From the NCBI RefSeq assembly GCF_000815065.1, contig NZ_CP007585.1, forward strand, positions 434,001-498,000: a stretch of DNA of 64,000 nt, in the 5' to 3' direction. The notes below the pieces were generated by a model. That model worked only from the letters and a program-made list of their open reading frames with translations, made no database searches and was not told where the DNA came from. This stretch comes from Mesomycoplasma flocculare ATCC 27399 (GTDB lineage: Bacteria; Bacillota_I; Bacilli_A; Mycoplasmatales; Metamycoplasmataceae). This document shows, in pieces, positions 11,600-23,682 of this stretch. The position numbers and the translations under genes are program-made. The number at the start of each line of letters is the position of its first letter. The stretch's first letter is position 1.

Positions 11600-13690
11600 T
11601 TATGGTTCTATTTGTTTTTTTGAATTAATCGTTTTTTTGGCTATTGGTTTTATGTTTTCGTGGTTATCTTCTATTTTTTTTAAGTTTAGATTTTTACTAT
11701 GAACATTTAGTTTCAATTCATTTTCTTGAACCCTAGATTTGTCATTTTCCTTGACTTGGGCAACTTGATTTTCGCTAGTTTTTTTCTTTCTTTGACTAGT
11801 TTTTTTCTCTTTAGGTTCAACAGTTTTAATTTTTTTGCTTGTTTTTGTTGACTTTTTTGCAGTTTTAATTTCGGATTTTTTTGCCTTTTTAGTAACTTTT
11901 TTCACTGTTTTTGCAGTAGTTTCTGATTTTTTTGTTTCTTCAGGTAATTTGCCTCAAAATCATTCTCAAAAACCTTTTTTTTCAGGTTTTTCTTCTTGTG
12001 TTTCGGCAATTTCAGTTGGTTTATTTGCTTTTTTTGCTAGATTTTGAGTTTCTGACTCAGTTACAAGGCTTTTTTCAGTATTTTTTTCACTATTTTTGCC
12101 ATTATTATCATCCACTTTTCCAATAATATTCCCACTTTTATGTGTATTTGTTACCATATCAGTATTTTTTTGTGGGTTTTTTTGTAATTTATCCTCCACA
12201 TTCTCTTTATTTTCGCTTAAATTTTTGTATGGTAAAAGAAGTGGAGGTTTATTAGAGTTTTCGCTGTTTGCTTTTTGCTTATTGTCAAGTTTTAGTAACT
12301 CAACCGAAGCGCCATCTGAGTTAGCTTGTTTCTTGTTTTTTTTAAAAAAGCCACCAATTTTGTCAAAAAATAGTCTTGCTGGGCTTTTTTTTGTATCTAT
12401 GATTAAAGCTTTTTTTGCTCGTTTTTCCTTAAATTTCTGTGTTGCATGTTTTAAACCTTTATAACCTCAATCCAAAATAGGTCAAGCCGCTGCTGTTGTT
12501 TCTGCAATCGCGGGAAGTCTTCAACTATTTAGTTTTGATGAGCCAGGAAAAAACGAATTATCAGTAACATTAAATGGGTTTTTATTTTTATTTTTTTCTA
12601 ACAAACTACTAACATTAAGTTTATCGCTTTTAAAATTTTGTCCTAAAGCCATTATTCCAGCCGCTCCTGTGGCAGCGACAGCGCCAACCTTTAATACAGA
12701 TGATGCCAATCTTTGTTGGTGTTCAAGAGCCCCTGCTTGTCCAAATTGTGCTGCAATTTGGCGAGTAAATGATGCAATTGCCAATCCACCACCGATTATA
12801 AAAGAAATTCTGAATAAAAATCGGAAAATTTGTGGACTTTTCACTTGGTCTAAATCAATTAAATCAGCAATTTTGTAAGTAGAACCAATTCAAATTAAAA
12901 ACAAATTAAAACTGACCTGATAGACAATAATTATTGCAAATTGCCCTAAAAAGTTTTTAGTCCAAGATTTTAACCTTCTGCCATCATCCCAAATGCTGCT
13001 AATTGCCCAAACAGGCATTGTCAAAAAATTCATAAAAAGTTGCGCCGATGCTGTAAATCATGAAATAAAACTTATTCCTAAAATATAAGCAACAATAATT
13101 GATGAAGCAGACAAAGTAATAATTAAACTAATTGCCTCGCCAGATTCCATTGCTGAAAAAGTTGAATAACTAGGTGAACTAAAACTTTCTGAAATCGAGT
13201 TTATCTCATCTTCAGGAATTTTATTAGATGCCGATCTTAGCATTACTATAATTAAATTTTGTTCCCCGCGAATATAATCATTAATTAAAAAAAGGGTTGA
13301 CTGAATTGTAACAAGCAAAACAAAAAAAATAATTGGGAAAAGAAAAATGAAAGCAAACGAACCAAAGCCAACTTTCCCCATTGCGATAATTTCACTATCT
13401 GCTGATCTTTTGCGAATAATTAAAAATTTAATATACCGTAAAATAAAAACAATAAAACCCATCGAAATTGAAGTGATTGCAAAAATTCAAAAACCGACTG
13501 GCAAATTTTCAAATGAAAAACTTTTTTTTTGAAAAAGCGCATTTACAATTACATTAATTCCGATTTGATCAAAAATAAAATTAAAAAATGCAATAACAGA
13601 TAATGGTAAATAAACTAAAAAATATCAACCTAAAGTAAAAAAAGGATAAGTAATTAAACTGATTAGTCCATTAAAAAGCCAACCAAACAT
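11600..13690 (-). CDS. VirB6-like polytopic membrane protein with Lys-rich tail
   Basis: 696 aa. Residues 1 to about 340 carry at least five hydrophobic segments, for example 'GFGSFAFIFLFPIIFFVLLV', 'LIITLSASSIIVAYILGISF' and a final pair near 'FLFRISFIIGGGLAIASF'. This resembles VirB6/TrbL/PrgH inner-membrane channel components. From about residue 390 the protein is hydrophilic and very rich in Lys, Glu, Thr and Asn, with repeats of KK, KTSKK and KTAKK type. The assignment rests on topology and position: pilin-like gene before, VirB3-VirB4 after, the usual order in Gram-positive conjugation modules. It is not supported by a specific motif. The ATG overlaps the stop of the upstream gene (TAATG). 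Confidence 0.75.
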
Positions 13691-14001
13691 TAACCACTTG
13701 CCCCACCGGATGCCGCCGAACTTGCAACAGAAATTATCACTGTTGAAAGCCCAAGTGCAACTAAAATAATAACAAATCCAATTGAAGACCAAATTAGCGC
13801 TTTTTTTCATTTATCTCGCTTTTCAAGCTCATGAGAAATTGCTAACATTGTTGCAAAAAAAACAACTGATGCAACAAGTATACCCGCAGCTATTGGCATT
13901 CCAATTTGTGTTAAATACTTTATTCATTTTTGCAAAGTAGTAGCCAATGTCGAAAGTTCGGTCCCAACTTTTAAATCATTAAACAAACTTAAAATATACA
14001 T
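13690..14001 (-). CDS. Small two-TM protein, VirB2/pilin-like
   Basis: 103 aa with two hydrophobic helices (about residues 33-55 and 68-96) separated by a charged loop 'HELEKRDKWKK', and a small-residue C-terminus 'SVASSAASGGASG'. Size, two-helix layout and position directly before a VirB6-like gene match VirB2/TrbC-type pilin subunits, although there is no obvious cleavable signal. The start ATG overlaps the stop of the dprA-like gene and the stop overlaps the next start (TAATG at both ends), so it is translated as part of a coupled series. Alternative: a small T4SS membrane accessory protein. Confidence 0.65.
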
Positions 14002-14780
14002 TATTCTCCTCTAGATCCGCTTTCATAATAGATATCTTTGATTTCGGTAATCCAATTTGCACCTTGGTAAATTAAATCAGAACAACCTTTATAATCAAGC
14101 GCATCTTCATCATTTTTGTCAAAAAAACAATAAATTTCCTTACCAAAATCAAGAAAATAGTTAACTAAATTTTGTGAGCCACCTGTTTGCCGGATTGAAT
14201 AGATAACTAAAAAATTAGCAAGTCCGGCAACTAAACGGTTACGTTCGATTAATCGTTGTCTGTTTATTTTTGTATCACTTGGGTACTCAGAAATAAACAA
14301 AACATTTTTATAGTCTAAAAAATCATCAAAGAGTCAAGGGTTTCGGACTCCGTTTGCCGAAATTGCAATAATTGGCGCATCATTTAAACGAAAATATTCC
14401 ATTACTTTTTGCTCAACACCTTTATACCCGTTTGTAACTAAAATATGTCGCTTAATAACCTCGTCTAGTGAACGGTTAAAAAATTCTTGAATTTTTGAGT
14501 TATATTTTTCGCCTATAAGTGAACTTTTGGGCATTTTATTGTTAAGAAATTCAATATTACCTCGATAAAATAAAACATAAGGCGGATCTTTAAGCATTTG
14601 AAAAGACTCAGGATAATTTTCATCAACTATAGTAATTGCATTAATTTTTCCAGAATCAAGTTTTTTCTGAATCTCAAAAAGCTCTTCTTTTGTTATTTTC
14701 TCTTCTATTTGAACAGCTTTTTGAATTAATTTATAATCCCCCTTATATTTAATTGCGTAATGAATTAGCTTATTCTTCAT
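14001..14780 (-). CDS. dprA: DprA/Smf-like DNA-processing protein
   Basis: 259 aa. DprA loads RecA on incoming single-stranded DNA in transformation. Seen here are 'YPESFQMLKDPPYVLFYRGN' (about residues 56-75), the classic DprA entry motif, and 'SEYP' followed by 'RLIERNRLVAGLANFLVIY', matching the conserved family region before the last strand. The usual G-x-R-x-x-S Rossmann loop is replaced by 'SLIGEKYNSK', so nucleotide or DNA binding may be altered. One TGA-Trp joins the two halves. A strong 'gaaaggaagg' site precedes the ATG. It is the first gene of the T4SS-like operon, overlapping the pilin-like gene by 1 nt. Confidence 0.85.
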
Positions 14781-14991
14781 TTGCCTTCCTTTCAGTTATA
14801 AATTAAGAAAATTTAGAATTTATTACATAAAAAAAACTTTTTAAAGTAAAAGTTTTTTTATTGTATTTTTTTGAGTTAAAATTTAGAAATTTTCTTAATT
14901 TTAAATTTAGACTTTGCCTGAAAACAAAATTGCATATTTTGTTCTTTTTACTGATAAAAAATTAATAAAAAAATAAATAAAAACCATTAAT
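14781..14991. other. Divergent intergenic region, dprA-like/eno
   Basis: Holds the divergent promoters of the T4SS-like operon and eno. A 12-bp inverted repeat (14830-14841 with 14848-14859, 6-nt loop) lies in the middle. A clear -10 is visible only for eno. Confidence 0.5.
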
Positions 14992-15002
14992 TATGGTAGA
15001 AT
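14992..15002 (+). promoter_or_regulatory. eno promoter, extended -10
   Basis: TATGGTAGAAT, the TATG-type extended -10 with hexamer TAGAAT. It predicts a leader of about 68 nt to the ATG at 15077. Confidence 0.5.
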
Positions 15003-15076
15003 GTTTTTGTTTATTAGTTTTTATAACAAAAATCAAAAAGAATATTAAATACAAAATAAAAGTAGCGAGGTTGGTT

Positions 15077-16438
<1,362 letters not shown>

Positions 16439-16442
16439 TAGT

Positions 16443-17684
16443 ATGAATATTCGTTTAATTTTGAATAATAAATCTTTTGTTGAAAAAAAACTTGCAGATC
16501 GTGGTTTTGATATTTCAATTATTAACAAATTATACGAAAAAGGTGTAAAAAAAAACATTTTACGCCAGAAAATTGACAAACTTTTAGCAATAAAAAACCA
16601 AATTAGTAAAGAAATAGGTGCATATTCACGTTTGCAAAAAGATGCAAGCTCACTTAGAAAACAAGTTAATGATATTAAAAAAAAAACGTTTGAACTTGAA
16701 AATGAATGAACTGAGTTAGATATATGAATTAATCAAAAAATTCTGGAAATTCCGAATCTGCCCGATGATTCTGTTCCTTTTGGCACTTCAGAATTGGATA
16801 ATCAAGTGATTTCCCATTGAGGTTTTCCAAAAAAATTTGACACTAGATGCAAACCACACTACGAATTTGGTGTTTTTAAGGAAATTTTAGATTTTAAAAG
16901 AGCTGTTAAAATTTCCGGGAACCGTTTTATTATTTATAAAAATCTTGGGGCTAAATTAGTTAGGGCCCTAATCGCTTTCATGCTTGATACCCATACTGCT
17001 ACCGGCTATCAGGAAATCATCCCAAATACGCTAATTCTTTCCGATTCCCTTTATGGGGCAGGGCAACTTCCTAAATTTAAAAACGATTTATACTCTTTAA
17101 ATGACTCTAATCTTTATTTAATTCCTACTGCTGAAGTTCCGCTTATAAATTACTTTCGCAATGAAATTATCGATCTTTCAAAACCAATTTCACTTGTTGG
17201 TTATAGCAAATGTTATCGCTCAGAAGCGGGAAGCGGCGGCAAGGACACAAAAGGTTTAATTAGGTTACACGAATTTCATAAGGTTGAGCTCATAAAAATT
17301 ACAAACGAAAATGATGCAATGACCGAATTTGAAAAAGTTGTCCGCGATGCTTCTAACATTCTTAAATTACTCGAAATCCCTTATCGCAAGGTGCTTTTAT
17401 CAACAGGTGATCTAGGTTTTTCAGCAAAAAAAACAATCGATTTAGAAGCCTGATTACCTTCTGAGAACACATACCGCGAAGTTGCCTCGATTAGTTATTG
17501 CGGCGATTTTCAAGGAATAAGAGCAAAAATTCGCTACCGCGATAATAAAAATAATAGCTATGCTCATACAATTAACGGCTCTGGATTAGCAATTGATCGT
17601 ATTGTTGCGATTTTATTAGAACAATTCCAAAACCCAGATGGCAGTTGAAATGTTCCAGAGGTTTTAGAACCTTACTTCCGTTAG
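16443..17684 (+). CDS. serS: Seryl-tRNA synthetase
   Basis: Class II synthetase charging tRNA-Ser (and the precursor for tRNA-Sec where present), 413 aa. The N-terminal ~100 residues form the long helical hairpin that contacts the tRNA variable arm. Catalytic motifs: 'TAEVPL', motif 2 '[20 protein letters not shown]' and motif 3 '[20 protein letters not shown]'. Begins 4 nt after eno, so both are one operon. Several TGA-Trp codons. Confidence 0.96.
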
Positions 17685-17730
17685 CTTTTGCCTTAATTTA
17701 TTTTATAAGTCTAAGTGGTTATAGCATTTC

Positions 17731-17767
<37 letters not shown>

Positions 17768-17787
17768 TCAAAAATGAGGTGTAAACG

Positions 17788-18321
17788 ATGAAATTATTAG
17801 TTATTTTGCTTGATAAATTTCAGGATATCGAACTTACAACTTTTATTTCCTTAATAAAAAAAGCCGATATTTTCAACCAAATAGAATTTTTTAACCCAGA
17901 AAATAAACTAGTAACAGGACAATTTGGCATTGCGCAAATTCAAGGACAAAATCACTGAAAATCTGGAGACTTTGACGCAATTTTTATTCCAGGTGGTTTT
18001 GCAGCGCAATTACTGAGAAAATGCAAAAAATCCGCTGAACTCATACGGGAATTTTTTGCAAAAAACAAGTATGTTTTTGCCATTTGTGATGCGCCAAATG
18101 CAATTTATGAACTAAATTTAGCAAAAAATTACCTTTTTAGCTCCTACCCAAACGAAAATAATATAAAAATTAGACAAAGACAAGAGACAGCGACCACTAT
18201 TGACAAAAATTATATATCAGCAAGAAATGCGGCAAGCTCAGCTGATTTAGCTTTTGCGGTGATTGAAAATTTAGGTTCAAAAGAAGTGGCAGAAAAAATT
18301 AAAAACGGATTCTACGCTTAA
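17788..18321 (+). CDS. DJ-1/PfpI family protein
   Basis: 177 aa, class I glutamine-amidotransferase-like fold. It shows 'FDAIFIPGGFAAQLL' (about residues 62-76) and the nucleophile-elbow region 'FAICDAPNAI' with Cys100. The family includes glyoxalase III/deglycases and PfpI-type peptidases; the exact activity cannot be told. In DJ-1 proteins the residue after Cys is often His; here it is Asp. A 'gaggtg' site precedes the ATG. Convergent with the hydrolase gene, with a 2-nt gap. Confidence 0.85.
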
Positions 18322-18323
18322 GT

Positions 18324-19124
18324 TTATAGTATTTTTTCAATTTCAGCATTAACTTCTTCGCTTTTTTCAAAAAAAATTGCATGGCCTGTGTTTTCTAATT
18401 TTATAATTTTTTGTCCAAAAATTATTGCAACTTTTTCCAAGCTTTTCAATGAAACAAAATTGTCTTTAACTCCAGCAATTAAAAGATAGTTGTTTTTTTG
18501 CTTATAAAGCGGCAAAAGCACATTTTTATGTCAATTTAGATTAAGAATTTGGTTAAAGACAATATTTGAAAAAACCCCTTCTTTTTTTTCTACAGCTCTA
18601 AAAAATTTAGTTGCATTTTCCGCTAAATTATTTTTATAGCCAAATTTGTTTTCATAAACAAGATTTGCAAGTGAGTTTTTTGCTTGTTCTAAGTTTTTTG
18701 GCAACAGTCACAACCCTAATTTTTTCAGCTCATTTTCTAAATCATGTTCAAAAATATAAGGATTTAATGGAGCAACCAAAACCGCTTTTTTAGCTAATTT
18801 TTCTTTAAAAACATCCAATGCAATTGTTGCTCCAAGCGAGTGACCAACGACAATTTCAATCTTCAAATTTAAGGTTTTTATAAATTCCCTTGCAATTTTC
18901 TGGTAATATTCAACACTTATATCACCATTACTTGTGCTTTGGCCACAACCAGGAAAATCAAAAGTTATAATATCATATTTGCGGTATTTATTTTTTCTAA
19001 GCTGAAAAATAAAGTTATGACTTGAGTTAAAACCATGTAAAAAAAGAACTTTTGGCCTATTATTTTCTTCTAAAAAGTAGAAAATTTCTTCATTTTTGAC
19101 CTGGATTTTTTTATTGGCTTGCAT
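18324..19124 (-). CDS. Alpha/beta hydrolase
   Basis: 266 aa. An oxyanion-hole 'FLHGF' motif lies at about residues 28-32, the nucleophile elbow is 'GHSLG' (Ser96), a candidate acid is in 'GVKDNFVS' and the catalytic His is in 'NTGHAIFF' near the C-terminus, so the full triad can be placed. Probably an esterase/lipase-like hydrolase; substrate unknown. It follows lplA by 7 nt and probably shares its transcript. Confidence 0.88.
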
Positions 19125-19131
19125 TTATTTT

Positions 19132-20130
19132 TTAATTACCAAAAATTGTATCTAAAATTTCATTAAGTGGAATTAATCCAAAATATTCTTCTAAATTATC
19201 TATATTTCCCAACTCTTTTTCGAGACTGTTGCGGCTAAATTCTTTGCTTTCAAGAATAACCTGAATTTCCTCAATTGATCGTTTCGACAAAAAATCACCC
19301 TCAAATTTAATTTTTGTAATTAAATTTTTTTCTATATTTGCAAGCACTTTTAAAATCCCCGCGCTAGTTCGCTTTGTATTTTCATAACTAAAAAAAGGAT
19401 TTGTACCAAAAACTCAATTTTTAGATTTTCTAAATTCACTTATCTGGTGAAAATTTTCCTGATTTGAAATTCCATTTTCAAAATAATTTTCAACATCATC
19501 TGATTTTGTTTTGTATTTTTTTTCGAAAAACGAAATTAGTCGAAAAATAAATTCATTATCATCGATTTGTTCTTCCATTTCGTGAAGAATATTTGTTACT
19601 CGTTGTCGCACAGATTTAATCCCTTTTGATTCAATTTTAAGTTTGTTAGGTTTTAAAACTTGTGCTAATTTGGCTAAATTAGCATTAAACAAAATTGTTC
19701 CATGATGAACAATTTTATCCTTGTAAATTATTTGCGCGTTTCCGGAAACTTTTGCTCCATTAACAATTAAATCGTTTCTGCCTTTAAATTCTGCTTTTAA
19801 ACCTAGTAATCTAAAAAATTCAATTATTGGTTCTAAAAATTTTTGATAACTATGGTTCTGTTTTCCAGTTATAAAAGAAAAATTAATATTGCCTAAATCA
19901 TGATAAACAGCTCCTCCCCCTGAAAGTCTACGGTAAATTTCAATATTTTCTTTTTTAACTTCCTCAAGTTTGATTTCTTCATAAATATTCTGATTTCTAC
20001 CAATAATTATTGCGTTTTTATGTTGATATAAATACAGAATATCATCGTGATTTTGCTCATCTTTTAGGATAATTTCTTCACAAACTAGCGTATAAAAAGG
20101 ACTTTTATTCTTAGTGGTGTAAATTTTCAT
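19132..20130 (-). CDS. lplA: Lipoate-protein ligase
   Basis: 332 aa. Attaches lipoate to lipoyl domains, for example of pyruvate dehydrogenase. Key motifs: 'RRLSGGGAVYHDLGNINFSF' (RRxSGGGAVxHDxGN), 'GRNDLIVNGAKVSGNAQ' with the ligase Lys region, and 'HHGTILFN'. The C-terminal accessory domain has 'NPFFSYENTKRTSAGILKV'. The ATG has a 'ttggagaaag' site. Downstream of the 111-aa orphan and upstream of the hydrolase. Confidence 0.94.
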
Positions 20131-20144
20131 ACTTTCTCCAAATT

Positions 20145-20480
20145 TTAGTTATATATCAAATCAAAAGTGGTAATTAGTTTGAATTTTGATTTAAAATCAA
20201 TAAGATTTTCGCCTAAATTTAAATTTTGTAAGTTAAAAATTTGCACTTTTTCATAATCTCAACGCAATGCATAGCCATTTTTTGACAAAAAAAAGATCAA
20301 CTCTTCAACAAATCAAAAAAAATACTTTGAATTATAGTCTAATTTAGCATCGACTCCTTCTATTGATATTTTTAATTCGCGAAAGTGGTAATCCAAAATC
20401 CGAAATTCAAAGGATAATTTTAAATAAATACTAGATTTTTTTTGCAGTTCACTTTTTCCATTATGAAGTAAGTTGGACAT
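20145..20480 (-). CDS. Hypothetical protein, 111 aa
   Basis: Not recognised. The frame is open only when TGA is read as Trp (two sites). It starts at an ATG with an 'aaggaaataaatt' site and ends 14 nt before the lplA start, so it is the likely first gene of the lplA-hydrolase operon. The protein is soluble, with aromatic-rich stretches such as 'YNSKYFFWFVEELIFFLSKN', and no signal peptide. Good ribosome site and spacing support it as a real gene. Confidence 0.7.
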
Positions 20481-20600
20481 AATTTATTTCCTTATGGATG
20501 CATAAGATTAGTGATTTTTTTTGTTTTATTTATAATTTATAATTATAAACTATTAAAGAATTAATTTCTTAACTATATAAACTTATTTTTAAGGACTTCT

Positions 20601-22778
20601 ATGGAAATGAAAAAAAATTATGTTGCTTGGTATCGAAAATATCGGCCACAAAAATTTTCTGATATTGTTGGGCAAAAATTTTTGCTAGAAAGTTTAAAAA
20701 ACATCATAAAATCAAATAAGTTTTTTCACGCTTATCTATTTTCAGGGCCGCGCGGAACTGGCAAAACATCCGTTGCAAAAATTTTTGCTAATGCAATAAA
20801 CTGCACTCATCGGCAAAATTCTATCGATGCTTGTAAAAATTGTATTGCGAATCTAAACAATTCTCTTGATATTATCGAAATGGATGCAGCATCCCACAAT
20901 GGAGTTAAAGAAATTAGAGAAATTATTGAAAATTTAATTAATCTTCCTCAAGTTAGCCCTTATAAAATTTACATTCTAGATGAGGTTCATATGCTTTCAA
21001 ACCCAGCTTTTAATGCTTTTTTAAAAACCTTAGAAGAACCACCAAAACATATGATTTTCATTTTAGCAACAACTGAAGTACACAAAATTCCTCTTACAAT
21101 TCTTTCGCGGGTTCAGCGTTATAATTTTCTTGGATTAGGCGAGAAAGAAATTTGTAATCAATTAAAATTTATTCTTGAAAAAGAAAAAATAAAGTATGAA
21201 AAAGAAGCCTTAAAATCAATCTTTTTGTTAAGTCAAAGCAGTCTTCGCGATGCAATTTCAATTTTAGAACAGGTTATAACTTTTGGAAATGGGGTTTTAA
21301 ACCAAAAAAATATTATTGAACTTTTTGGTTTAGTAAATAAGGAAATTCTTGTTAATTTTGTTAATGCGCTTTTTTTGAATGATTCTAAAATTTCTTTCGA
21401 AATTTTAGAACAAATTTCACTGCAAAGCAAAAATTTTCGTTTATTTTTAGAATCTTTAATCAACCTAGTAAAAGAATGAATTATTTGGCAAAATACTAAA
21501 ACAGAAGAGCTGCTTGAATTTTATAACATTATTGATCTAAATAATTTGAAAATTAGCTATGATTTTGCATTTAAATTTCTAGAAATAGCTTTTTCTAGTC
21601 TAAAAGATATTAATTTTGGAGAATTCCAATATTTAACTCTTGAAATTTTCGTTATGCGCATTTTAGCACAAAACAACGATATAATTAAAAAATTAAATAA
21701 TCTTTCATCAGAAAATTTGAGCAAAAATAAAATAGAAATTATAAAAAAAACGCAAAAAAATGATGCAAAAAATCACTTTAGTAATTTTCAGAAAACTAAA
21801 GAACTAATAGAAAAATCTGAAAAATTTGAATCAAAAGATTTAGAATTTGATACTTCCCTTAAAAATCAAGAAAGTTATTCATCAATTCCTAATCCCAAGT
21901 TAGACCAAAATTTAAAAAAAAACTCTATAAATATCAACGTTTTTTCTAAATCAAGTGTTGAATTTAAAGAACCAAATAGAATAAATACTGAATTTATAAG
22001 CTCTGCAAACCAAACCACAGACAAAAAAAATATAAGAAATTCAGAAACATTTTATGCAAATAGCAACTTAGAATCTGAAAATAAAATCGAATTTTCTTCT
22101 TCATCTTTAGAACAAGAAAATTCTGAAAAAGAAGTTAATGTTAATAATACCGAAAAAATATATGATGATACTTTTACTTTCCAAACCAAAAATAATGAAA
22201 AGTCTAATCAATTTTTAAATAATTCAGATAAGAGTAACGATAATTTATTTAATTTTAATTTAGAGACTAATTTCGACAATAATACAAGCAAATTCATTAA
22301 AGAACCAAATTTAAAAGACTATTTGAGCGCTGAGGAAGCCTTAAATTTTATGTTATTAGGTAAGGATTTCTATAAACAAGACCCTTCAACTTATAATAAT
22401 TTAACCCTAAATTGAGACAAAAATTTACCGTTTTTTGAATATAATGATGAACTTTTAGACATTGTTAACGTTCTAAAATATGCTGAAATTATTTCATTAG
22501 GACCAAATTTTGTTTGTTTTATTGCAAAAAACGATGAATATGAAGATTTATTAATTGAAACTATAAAAGAAAACAGGCATGTTAACGAATTATTATCGCA
22601 AATTTTTAACTGTGAAATGCATGCAGTCGCATTTAGCAAAAAACTTGTTAACGAAACTAAAATTATGTTTAACGAATTTAAGTCTCAAGGTAAAAAAATT
22701 ACCACAAAACCGTTTAAACCCCCAAAACAAAAAAGTATTTCCAAGACTGATTTAGAAAAACTTTTTTTTGATAAATAA
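20601..22778 (+). CDS. dnaX: DNA polymerase III gamma/tau subunit
   Basis: Clamp-loader ATPase, 725 aa. The N-terminal AAA+ domain has 'YRPQKFSDIVGQ', Walker A 'GPRGTGKTS', a four-Cys zinc module ('C...ACKNC'), the 'LDEVHML' Walker B and the 'SRVQRYNF' sensor (SRC is SRV here). A long Asn/Ser/Glu-rich low-complexity linker covers roughly residues 370-570, followed by a tau-like C-terminal domain. AAGGAC site before ATG. First gene of the replication/repair operon dnaX-ybaB-recR-tmk-holB. Confidence 0.95.
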
Positions 22779-22841
22779 AATTTTTAAATAAATTTATATA
22801 ATTTAGTTTAAAATTTTTTTAATTTCTTGAAAGGATAAATT

Positions 22842-23123
22842 ATGAATTTTCAAAAATTATTAAAGCAAGCTCAAAAAATACAAAAAGACCAAAAAACTAA
22901 AAAAGAAGCGCTTGACAAAATAGATTTTGATTTTGAAAATCAAGGAATTTCACTAACCATTTCTGGAGACTTTGAACTAAAAAAATTAAAAATTTCCTCT
23001 ATTTTAATAGACAAAGATGACATTGAAACATTAGAAGATTTGCTTTCGATTACATTAAATCAAGCATTATTAAGAATTAAAGAAGAAAACGAAAAAATTA
23101 AAGATTATCCTAGTCAAATTTAA
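22842..23123 (+). CDS. ybaB: YbaB/EbfC nucleoid-associated protein
   Basis: 93 aa, small DNA-binding dimer family. Starts 'MNFQKLLKQAQKIQKDQKTK' and contains the central 'DFENQGISLTISGDFELKKL' beta region. It sits between dnaX and recR, the standard bacterial arrangement. 'gaaaggataaatt' ribosome site. recR starts 2 nt after its stop. Confidence 0.92.
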   Translation: MNFQKLLKQAQKIQKDQKTKKEALDKIDFDFENQGISLTISGDFELKKLKISSILIDKDDIETLEDLLSITLNQALLRIKEENEKIKDYPSQI

Positions 23124-23125
23124 TT

Positions 23126-23680
23126 ATGATAAAAGAAACATTTGAAAAACTTGCAGAAAATTTAAAGCAAATTCCGGAAATATCAAAAAAACAGGCAATG
23201 AAAATTTTGTATTATCTTGTTGATACACCAATTACAAAGATTGAAAATTTTGTTAACAAAATTTATGAATTAAAAAAAAATATTAAATATTGCGAAAAGT
23301 GTGGATATTTAAATACAAACCCTGTTTGCGAAATATGCCTAGATTTTCAACGTTCTTTTAAAATTTTAGTAGTTGAAAATTACGATATGGTAACAAAATT
23401 TGAAGAATCAGGAAAATACGATATTAAAAAATTAGAAACATGTGATTCACAAATTGAAAAAATTGCTGATTTAGCAACGGGTAAATGCGAAATAATTCTT
23501 GGTTTTTCCTCAACAATGGAAGGTTGGATTATTGCAAATTATATAACAAAATCAAAGTTTTTAGCCAATCTTAAAATTACTCGCCTTGCAACTGGGATTC
23601 CATTTGGCGCCACAATTGATTATATCGATAGCATTACTTTAGAACAAACTCTTAAAAACCGCCAAGAAATGGAAAAATAG
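23126..23680 (+). CDS. recR: Recombination protein RecR
   Basis: Recombinational repair mediator acting with RecO/RecF on gapped DNA, 184 aa. The helix-hairpin-helix N-terminus is followed by the zinc finger 'CEKCGYLNTNPVCEIC' (about residues 53-68), a Toprim region beginning 'FKILVVENYDM', and the C-terminal 'TRLATGIPFGATIDYIDSIT' walker-like motif. Tightly packed between ybaB and tmk. Confidence 0.94.
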   Translation: MIKETFEKLAENLKQIPEISKKQAMKILYYLVDTPITKIENFVNKIYELKKNIKYCEKCGYLNTNPVCEICLDFQRSFKILVVENYDMVTKFEESGKYDIKKLETCDSQIEKIADLATGKCEIILGFSSTMEGWIIANYITKSKFLANLKITRLATGIPFGATIDYIDSITLEQTLKNRQEMEK

Positions 23681-23682
23681 GT

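Noticed and set aside
12096-12464. Phe/Leu-rich plus-strand frame opposite the VirB6-like tail
   Set aside because: It is the antisense of the Lys/Glu-rich tail; hydrophobic composition is a by-product.
5226-14780. Integrative conjugative element
   Set aside because: No integrase, relaxase, TraG, or flanking direct repeats found; flanks are ordinary housekeeping genes.
14993-15076. Upstream extension of the enolase frame
   Set aside because: The extra 28 residues have no family counterpart and overlap the promoter; the ATG at 15077 has a GAGG site and the standard N-terminus.
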